Positions 58,352-64,000 of a stretch of 64,000 bases of DNA are shown here, piece by piece (position 1 is the stretch's first letter; each line of letters begins with the position of its first letter). The notes under the pieces are model-generated. The model made no database searches, was not told where the DNA came from, and saw only the letters and a list, made by a program, of their open reading frames with translations. Origin of the DNA: Leptospira selangorensis (lineage in GTDB: Bacteria > Spirochaetota > Leptospiria > Leptospirales > Leptospiraceae); NCBI RefSeq assembly GCF_004769405.1, contig NZ_RQES01000005.1, positions 496,001 to 560,000 of the forward strand, given 5' to 3'. A program made the translations under genes and the position numbers.

Positions 58352-58939
58352 TTATGAATATGTTTTTAGATACTTTACTAACTTATCTAAGGCTTTCTTT
58401 CGGTGAGAAACTGAATTCTTTTTCTCATCTGAGACTTGGGAAAAATGAGCGGAGAAGGGAGGGTAATAAAAAATAGGATCGTATCCGAATCCATTTCCAC
58501 TAGTATCATAAGTATCGGAGATCAATCCGGGGCATTCTCCTTCGAAAGTAAATTCTCCTTCCGAAGTGACTAACGCGATCACACATACATACTTCGCGTT
58601 TCGGTTTTTTTCTCCTTTCATTTTTTCCAGTAGAAGTCTGGCTCTTCCCTCGTCGTCTAAACCTTCTCCGCCAAAACGAGCCGAATAAACTCCAGGTTCT
58701 CCACCTAGGGCTTCTACACAAATTCCGGAATCGTCCGCTAAGGAAGAAAGTTTAGAAAGAGAGAATAATTCCCTGGCTTTGAGAAGTGCATTGTCGGTAA
58801 AAGTTTTACCGGTTTCTTCCGGACCGAAATCGATCCCTAACTCCTTTGGGGTGGATAATGTAAACCCTAAAGGAGAAAGGATGGCTCGAATTTCGCGAAC
58901 TTTATGGGAATTGTTGGAGGCTAAAGAAAGGGATTTCAA
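58352..58939 (-). CDS. rdgB: Non-canonical purine NTP pyrophosphatase (ITPase, HAM1 family)
   Basis: This 195-residue protein has normal family length with SNNSHKVREI at the start, FTDNALLKAR, LADDSGICVEALGGEPGVYSARFGG and GNGFGYDPIF. It hydrolyses ITP, dITP and XTP to keep them out of nucleic acids. The start is TTG in a TTGA overlap with the stop of the STAS gene, so it is translationally coupled. Confidence 0.94.
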   Translation of the reverse strand: MKSLSLASNNSHKVREIRAILSPLGFTLSTPKELGIDFGPEETGKTFTDNALLKARELFSLSKLSSLADDSGICVEALGGEPGVYSARFGGEGLDDEGRARLLLEKMKGEKNRNAKYVCVIALVTSEGEFTFEGECPGLISDTYDTSGNGFGYDPIFYYPPFSAHFSQVSDEKKNSVSHRKKALDKLVKYLKTYS

Positions 58940-59337
58940 TTTCCCAATTTGAACTCGTCAAAAGCATCTTCGATTGTAGGAAGAACTTTGAACACTTTGT
59001 CCAACATTGTGATCTCGAATAATTGGAGAAGATCATCGTCGTTCACTACGATGATGATATCACCTTCTGCTGAGTTGAACTTTTTTTTGTAGGAGACTAG
59101 GATCCCCAACGCAGTTGAGCAAATATGACTTACCTCTGTAAGATCGATTATGATCTTAGGAGAAGGTTCGAAATTATGGTCGCTCAGGTTGCGGTCCAGT
59201 TCCTCGCTGTCGGATTGCAGAATGGATCCGGAAATTTTAATGATGTGGATGTCGCCTTGAACCGTTATTTCCATGTGGGTAACGAACCTTGTGTGCATAT
59301 TCGATTTTTTTATAGCAAGCAAAAAACGGCCTTTCAC
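58936..59337 (-). CDS. STAS-domain anti-sigma factor antagonist
   Basis: This frame of 133 residues contains a STAS domain (about residues 22-130), with IIIDLTEVSHICSTALGIL and probable phospho-Ser74. The start is uncertain. GTG at 59337 gives the full length, and ATG at 59298 or 59274 would trim a basic extension. MEITVQGDIHII at 59274 fits most STAS N-termini, but no start has a strong ribosome site. It forms an operon with rdgB and has no kinase or phosphatase gene beside it. It may respond to the orphan 7TM phosphatase at 41632. Confidence 0.87.
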   Translation of the reverse strand: MKGRFLLAIKKSNMHTRFVTHMEITVQGDIHIIKISGSILQSDSEELDRNLSDHNFEPSPKIIIDLTEVSHICSTALGILVSYKKKFNSAEGDIIIVVNDDDLLQLFEITMLDKVFKVLPTIEDAFDEFKLGN

Positions 59338-59437
59338 GAACTTCTTTGCACCCTTCTTCCCGAATAATTTTAGAAAAAGAAGAGAATGAGACTTTTTTGG
59401 GTAATTTCTCCCGAAAAAACTTCGTTTATGTCCTATT

Positions 59438-59455
59438 ACTTGAGATATCTCAAGT
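59438..59455. promoter_or_regulatory. Perfect 18-bp palindrome upstream of STAS-rdgB
   Basis: ACTTGAGATATCTCAAGT is fully palindromic. It lies about 100 bp upstream of the STAS reading frame and 13 bp after the end of the acyltransferase gene. It could be an operator for the STAS-rdgB operon. Confidence 0.5.
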
Positions 59456-59467
59456 CACTGTTCTAAT

Positions 59468-60715
59468 TTACGATTGAGAAACCTTCTGCAATTGCTCGCT
59501 GAAAACTTGAGAGGTCATCTTGACTTTGTACTTTGCGATCAGTTTATCTTTGAGAATCGTAAACGGTTTTTCAGTGATTAGATGATAAAAATACGCGAAG
59601 AAGAAAACCGCAAGTCCGACCGGAATAGTATAAAGCAAGAATTCATGCTGTTCTAATTTTTTATCTGCAAAAAGTAATCTTCTGGAAAGAGGTGTCATCA
59701 CAACGATATGGATAATATAAGCACAGTATGATAATTTTGCAAAAGGAGAGAATCCTTTCCAGGAGAGGAATTTTCCGATCGGATCTCCTTTTCTCATGGA
59801 GAGAATAAAAATTCCAATCCACAGTAATGCAAAACTTGGGAACCGGATGATCTGATGAAATCCCATCTTGAATTCGTCCACTAATGCTGTATAAGTAAGA
59901 AGTCCGATCCAAAGTCCCGCATGTAAATAATTCGCCCAAGGTCCTAACTGAAGAGCCTTTTCGACCCATGATTTATGAAAATTGAATATATATGCGAATA
60001 TAATCCCATAGAGAACCGAATCTATATGTCCATGAAATGGATAATAGATATTTGCATTATATAGATCTACAGATGTGGATCCGCTTGTCTTTAAGATCAC
60101 CGTATACATGAAAATTGCACGGTAGATCAAAGGGATAGCAGTAAGAATGATCAAAAATCCTAATCTAAAACGTTTAGGAACATATCTAAAAATAACTAAA
60201 AGAAAGATTGGGAAAGCAATATAGAATTGTTCCTCTAAAGAAAGAGACCAGCCATGGAACATGGTTCCTTTGAAATAATCGGAAAGATATAAAAAGTCGA
60301 ACCAGATCTTACTTTTAGCTGCTTCGATTTGGCTTGCGAATTCAGGAGGGGTGCTTTTCAAAATAATCGGGATAAATATGAAATATTGCAGTATTAGGAA
60401 AATATAAAACGGAGGAAAAATTCTTAAAGATCTTTTTAAATAGAAAAACTTCCAGTTAATCGTGCCTTTGGATTCTAATTCGGCGAACAAAGGACTTGCG
60501 ATCAGAAATCCGCTCAACGGGAAGAATAGATCTAAACAAACGGATCCATTATTTAAGAAGTTTCTTAAGTAGGGGTCTATGTCCGGAATAAAGGTATAAA
60601 CAGTGCGGTACATATGCCCGTAGATCAGCATAAAAAAACCCAAGGTTCTTGCCCCGTTAAAAGGTGCGATTTCCCTTTCGTCAGGTCTAAAAATTCCCAG
60701 GAAATATTCTTTCAT
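59468..60715 (-). CDS. Acyltransferase family 3 (OafA/YrhL-like) membrane protein
   Basis: This 415-residue protein has about ten membrane helices and the family-3 motif NGARTLGFFMLIYGHMYR near the N-terminus (His at about residue 35). NNGSVCLDLFFPLSGFL and SLSLEEQFYIAFPIFLL follow. Such enzymes transfer acetyl or other acyl groups to surface glycans, LPS or lipids across the inner membrane. The start overlaps the stop of the upstream glycosyltransferase-like gene by 4 bp, so the pair probably modifies the same envelope molecule. Confidence 0.9.
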   Translation of the reverse strand: MKEYFLGIFRPDEREIAPFNGARTLGFFMLIYGHMYRTVYTFIPDIDPYLRNFLNNGSVCLDLFFPLSGFLIASPLFAELESKGTINWKFFYLKRSLRIFPPFYIFLILQYFIFIPIILKSTPPEFASQIEAAKSKIWFDFLYLSDYFKGTMFHGWSLSLEEQFYIAFPIFLLVIFRYVPKRFRLGFLIILTAIPLIYRAIFMYTVILKTSGSTSVDLYNANIYYPFHGHIDSVLYGIIFAYIFNFHKSWVEKALQLGPWANYLHAGLWIGLLTYTALVDEFKMGFHQIIRFPSFALLWIGIFILSMRKGDPIGKFLSWKGFSPFAKLSYCAYIIHIVVMTPLSRRLLFADKKLEQHEFLLYTIPVGLAVFFFAYFYHLITEKPFTILKDKLIAKYKVKMTSQVFSEQLQKVSQS

Positions 60716-62211
60716 TCAATGATCCTTACTACTGTGGATTTATAGTGGAAAGAGTTCTTGTTTAGAATTTGAAACTCTTCACTTTCTTTTTCCGGTGTTT
60801 CTAATGTGATCGTAATTGCAGGTTCCGAATCGCCACATCGGAAAGATTTTGGAACTAAAAAATGCCATTCTTCATTTAAGCAGGAATTATATCCTTCTCT
60901 TGTTAATCTGAGAAGAATTCCCAAACTAAGATCTCCTTGTCCGAAATCTTTCGGATCGGATTTCCAACGAATTCTATATTTGGCCTCTTTTTGAGGTGAG
61001 ATAGCGGCTATAAATTTCTCCGGTCTATCATCGTATTCGAATTCCGTGTTTTTGCCGTAAATTGCAATACATAGGAATATTATAGAAATGAAATAGATTT
61101 GGAAGTTTCTGGTGTTCGGAAATTCAAATTTGGATAGAATGATCTTTAGGTTCAGATAATAAAGAAGGCCCGCTAAAACATAAGTGAACCAATAGATATG
61201 GGAGATCTGCCCCCCTTTCATCTTGAATGCACCGAATAGTGTAATGAAAAACGCCCAAATCAATATTCTGAGCAAAGATCTATCAAATTCTTGTAATTTA
61301 TCTTTCCAGAAACTAGGAATTCCGAATAATAATCCCACAATCAAAAGTGCAGGGATCTGCTTTGGAATACTTAAAGGAGAAACATAATAAGAGAGAACAT
61401 ATTGTAAAGTAGGGCCTAATTTATGAAAGGTAGAATTCTTAAGTGCTAATCCTATAATTTTACTTAAGTTTCCCGGAGAGTTTGTGAATTGTTCAACTAA
61501 CGGTGGGATCCAACAAATGATCGTGAATATGGCTGCAAGAAGGAGGCTAACTACGAATTCCTTTGTTTTGTATTGAGAAAGTCCTTTGTTCTTATAAAAA
61601 TAAAAACATCCGACTGCAAACATCGGAACTATAAAGGAAATCCCAACGATCTGGTTTTGAACGATTATATTGGCACAAACTATAAACCAGAAAAAATTCC
61701 GGATAGAACCGTTTGAAAAATCAGTTAAAGAAAGGATCAATACTAAGGTTGGTAAAAGAACTACTCCCGGTCCCCAGATATTTGAAAATGCATTCGGTAA
61801 AAGAGGAGTTAATCCTAAGACCAAAGATGCAAATAATAGAACTGTAGATCTGTTCTCCTGTAATTTCGAATAAAGAATTCTTAAACCGATCAGAAGGAAA
61901 AAAAGATTATAAAGAACGATCCCGATTGAATGTGCTCCATGAGGAGACTTCACGAAGAAAAATATTTTTTCTGCAATTGCCAGATAATAGAATACGATTG
62001 GTCCGGGATGATTTACTAAAAAGCGAGAGTATGCTCCTAAACTTTCTTCGAATTTTCCCGCCTTCCAGATTTGAAGAGCATTGGCGGCATAATCTCCAGT
62101 TTCTTGATAAGGTTGGCTAAAAAATCCTGGGTTCGCTAGTAAATATGCTAAGCAGAATACGATCGGGAAAAGTATATAAAGTGAAAGTTTGTTGTTAGGA
62201 GAGGTTTGCAT
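60712..62211 (-). CDS. GT-C-like multi-pass membrane protein
   Basis: This 499-residue protein has about eleven hydrophobic helices. The first periplasmic loop contains QETGDYAANALQIWKAG, whose Asp matches the catalytic-loop Asp of GT39/ArnT-type glycosyltransferases that use polyprenyl-phosphate sugars. A C-terminal soluble region of about 100 residues follows the helices. The Leptospira envelope is rich in modified LPS, so a role in sugar transfer to lipid A or O-antigen is plausible. It is coupled to the acyltransferase gene. Confidence 0.8.
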   Translation of the reverse strand: MQTSPNNKLSLYILFPIVFCLAYLLANPGFFSQPYQETGDYAANALQIWKAGKFEESLGAYSRFLVNHPGPIVFYYLAIAEKIFFFVKSPHGAHSIGIVLYNLFFLLIGLRILYSKLQENRSTVLLFASLVLGLTPLLPNAFSNIWGPGVVLLPTLVLILSLTDFSNGSIRNFFWFIVCANIIVQNQIVGISFIVPMFAVGCFYFYKNKGLSQYKTKEFVVSLLLAAIFTIICWIPPLVEQFTNSPGNLSKIIGLALKNSTFHKLGPTLQYVLSYYVSPLSIPKQIPALLIVGLLFGIPSFWKDKLQEFDRSLLRILIWAFFITLFGAFKMKGGQISHIYWFTYVLAGLLYYLNLKIILSKFEFPNTRNFQIYFISIIFLCIAIYGKNTEFEYDDRPEKFIAAISPQKEAKYRIRWKSDPKDFGQGDLSLGILLRLTREGYNSCLNEEWHFLVPKSFRCGDSEPAITITLETPEKESEEFQILNKNSFHYKSTVVRIIE

Positions 62212-62455
62212 GAATCGGAGAAAAATGGTTGGCCGATATTTCCAGTAAGCTTCTGTTTTTCGATTCCTGGGTCAAGTAGATTCCTTTTTAGAACGTGCTT
62301 TATGCAAAGAAGGAAAGCTTATAAAGAACCTTAAATAATTTATGTTAGAATTCCGACAAATCTAAGAAGTCCAACAAAATTTTGGAAATAAATTACGCTT
62401 GATCCGAGTCGGATCGTTACTCTAAGCTTCCGGGACTTACTTTCTATACCAATCA

Positions 62456-64000
62456 ATGGATCCGTTATTTTTTAACTTCTACTCTTTCGGTTCGATCTTA
62501 ATCGTTCTGTACTTCTTCTATGCCGGCTTCTTCTTCCTTACGATTAAAGAGAGAAGTATGGCCGCCTTTCATTTGGGAGTCTGTGCCTTAACCACAGTTT
62601 TCCATAATATAGGATATTTCTGGGGCTTTATTTCTTTCGAAGAGAGCACAATTTTTCATAGGGTCATCGCAGTTGCGGGACCATTGATGAGTTTTACCCA
62701 ATTAGTTGGATTTTTCATCTATTTCCCTGAGCCTAGGAAGAAAGGGATCTTACCAGGTTTGATCTTCTATTGGCTTCTTTATCTAGGAGTATTAGTAGTC
62801 ACAGGATATTATGTTTTCATTTGTTGGGACGCTCCTAGATCTTTTGTTCCCGGAAGTCATTATTGGGATTATGAGGTCCATGTATTTTACAGTTACTTCA
62901 TATACATAATTTTATTTTATGAAGTATGCTATCTGGTGATCGGTATTTGGAAGGCGATCATAGAAACCGGAAAAGAGAGAAGGTCCGTAATTTATATTCT
63001 TCTCAGCTATGCCGTGATCACAGTAGTTCCTGGAATTTTAAACGCACTTAGTCGAAACGGAACAGTTGCGCGAGCTACATACCAACAGTCCTTTAATCTT
63101 GGAATGGTTACCGGAATGTTCTTGATCATGATCGTGTATGTGAACGCCACTAAAGAAAGAACCACGATCTTGAATCGGATCATCGGAGTCTCTTTAGCTA
63201 CATTCTTCGTATGTTATCAATTGGTGGGTTATTCTATCCTAAATGGATATGAGAGAACTTACGATGATATGAAAAGAAGAGATAGCTCTATTGCGGTTCA
63301 GGAACAGAGGGATCCTCAAGGTTTGGCATATATAGTTTCTTATGATCCGGAAAAGAATGAGTTCCGATCGGAAAGAGGAAATAAAGATCCTAGATTTAAA
63401 AAAGAGGACGAGTTAGAAGTCCGTTTCTTTAGGGAAAAACAAAAGATCTCTAATATAGGAAGTTTGCCTGCAAAAGAAAGATTAGAAAGAACGGAAAAAA
63501 TTCTGGAAACTTCTCCGAATGACTTTAAAGCCTATGCTGCAGGTATTCGCGCCTTTCTAAAGTCAAAGAATGATGAAACGATAAAAGATTCGGATATGGA
63601 GGGTTATTTCCGAGGAATATACGGAAAACTGAATATTATCCGAAATAAATACTCCAGGCTTCCTGATCGCAAAAAACAAAAATCTATCGAAGGATTGCTT
63701 GTTTCTACTGATATAGGATTGTCCGAGACCCTGGCTTATGTAAAACAATCCGCAATTCATGCTGTAAATTCGGATAAATCCGCCGAGCAAGTATCTAAGA
63801 TCGTACTTAATTCTCTTGCCCCGATTCATTTTGCGGGAGAAAGGATCTATCGAGGCACTAGGATCTATTCTCCTTCTGATCCTAAGCCTGTAATGTATCT
63901 TTCCTATTATTTTGCTCCGAACCTAAGCGGAAAAATATACGAGGTAGGATTCGAATATAAGGACTATAGAATATTCCACCATGATCCAAGTTTTATCTTA
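62456..64000 (+). CDS. Multi-TM sensor protein, 3' end outside the window
   Basis: The frame is open from ATG at 62456 to the window end (515 codons). About seven to eight membrane helices cover residues 8-265, with FNFYSFGSILIVLYFFYAGFF first and SLATFFVCYQLVGYSIL last. A soluble region of about 250 residues follows, rich in charged residues, with YIVSYDPEKNEFRSERG and HFAGERIYRGTRIYSP. The helix pattern resembles 7TM histidine-kinase N-terminal sensors fused in Leptospira to PP2C, cyclase or kinase outputs. The output domain, if any, lies beyond base 64000. No clear ribosome site precedes the ATG. Confidence 0.8.
   Translation, partial: MDPLFFNFYSFGSILIVLYFFYAGFFFLTIKERSMAAFHLGVCALTTVFHNIGYFWGFISFEESTIFHRVIAVAGPLMSFTQLVGFFIYFPEPRKKGILPGLIFYWLLYLGVLVVTGYYVFICWDAPRSFVPGSHYWDYEVHVFYSYFIYIILFYEVCYLVIGIWKAIIETGKERRSVIYILLSYAVITVVPGILNALSRNGTVARATYQQSFNLGMVTGMFLIMIVYVNATKERTTILNRIIGVSLATFFVCYQLVGYSILNGYERTYDDMKRRDSSIAVQEQRDPQGLAYIVSYDPEKNEFRSERGNKDPRFKKEDELEVRFFREKQKISNIGSLPAKERLERTEKILETSPNDFKAYAAGIRAFLKSKNDETIKDSDMEGYFRGIYGKLNIIRNKYSRLPDRKKQKSIEGLLVSTDIGLSETLAYVKQSAIHAVNSDKSAEQVSKIVLNSLAPIHFAGERIYRGTRIYSPSDPKPVMYLSYYFAPNLSGKIYEVGFEYKDYRIFHHDPSFIL

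Overview
The window looks like chromosomal DNA of a Leptospira species or a close relative in Leptospirales. This is inferred from the protein families: membrane-bound AraC regulators, 7TM receptors fused to PP2C phosphatases, STAS/RsbW/RsbU partner-switching genes, many short-lipobox lipoproteins, DUF2062 and DUF2167 proteins, and frequent TTG starts. I cannot name the species. I see no rRNA, tRNA, CRISPR array, phage or insertion sequence. It reads as ordinary chromosome with about 45 protein genes.

Layout. 1-6053: tail of an alpha/beta hydrolase, then a four-gene partner-switching operon (unknown protein, STAS antagonist, RsbW-like kinase, 992-aa membrane PP2C phosphatase). 6141-22403 (minus strand): the standout locus, a three-gene operon encoding a 3301-aa type I fatty acid synthase with the fungal/mycobacterial domain order AT-ER-DH-MPT-ACP-KR-KS, a stand-alone phosphopantetheinyl transferase (acpS), and a 1966-aa single-chain biotin carboxylase/BCCP/carboxyltransferase. 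Together they could make malonyl-CoA, activate the carrier domain and build acyl chains. 22775-29478: a nitrilase-fold gene divergent from fas, then a tight minus-strand operon acyl-CoA dehydrogenase - trpE - trpG - MsbA-type ABC transporter - response regulator, in which trpE appears to start at CTG. 29923-30647: two paralogous tiny secreted Lys/Glu/Ala-rich peptides. 30737-37519: patatin phospholipase, cutA, a CocE-like lipoprotein hydrolase, a membrane AraC regulator, an OmpA-family protein and a small lipoprotein. 37623-41150: a sulfatase-fold protein divergent from a MaoC/HadAB-like dehydratase pair. 41270-48622: membrane proteins, a 7TM-PP2C phosphatase, a TPR lipoprotein, a ketopantoate-reductase-like protein and a secreted lipase. 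49349-54167: an N-acyl-D-amino-acid deacylase, a quinone-oxidoreductase-like enzyme, crotonyl-CoA carboxylase/reductase and a TetR regulator. 54397-62211: an OmpA lipoprotein, an ABC-F ATPase, a coiled-coil protein, rdgB with a STAS protein, and a GT-C-like protein paired with an acyltransferase. The right edge cuts a multi-TM sensor gene.

Links between genes. Lipid and acyl-CoA metabolism dominates: FAS-I, acyl carboxylase, AcpS, acyl-CoA dehydrogenase, HadAB-like hydratases, Ccr, patatin, lipase and two acyl/glycosyl membrane enzymes. A palindromic motif of form AACRNNYGTT occurs in several promoter-type gaps, next to fas, the dehydratase pair, the deacylase and a hydrolase. It may mark a shared lipid regulon, perhaps read by a TetR protein. 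Signalling through STAS/PP2C partner switching is the second theme, with three separate loci.
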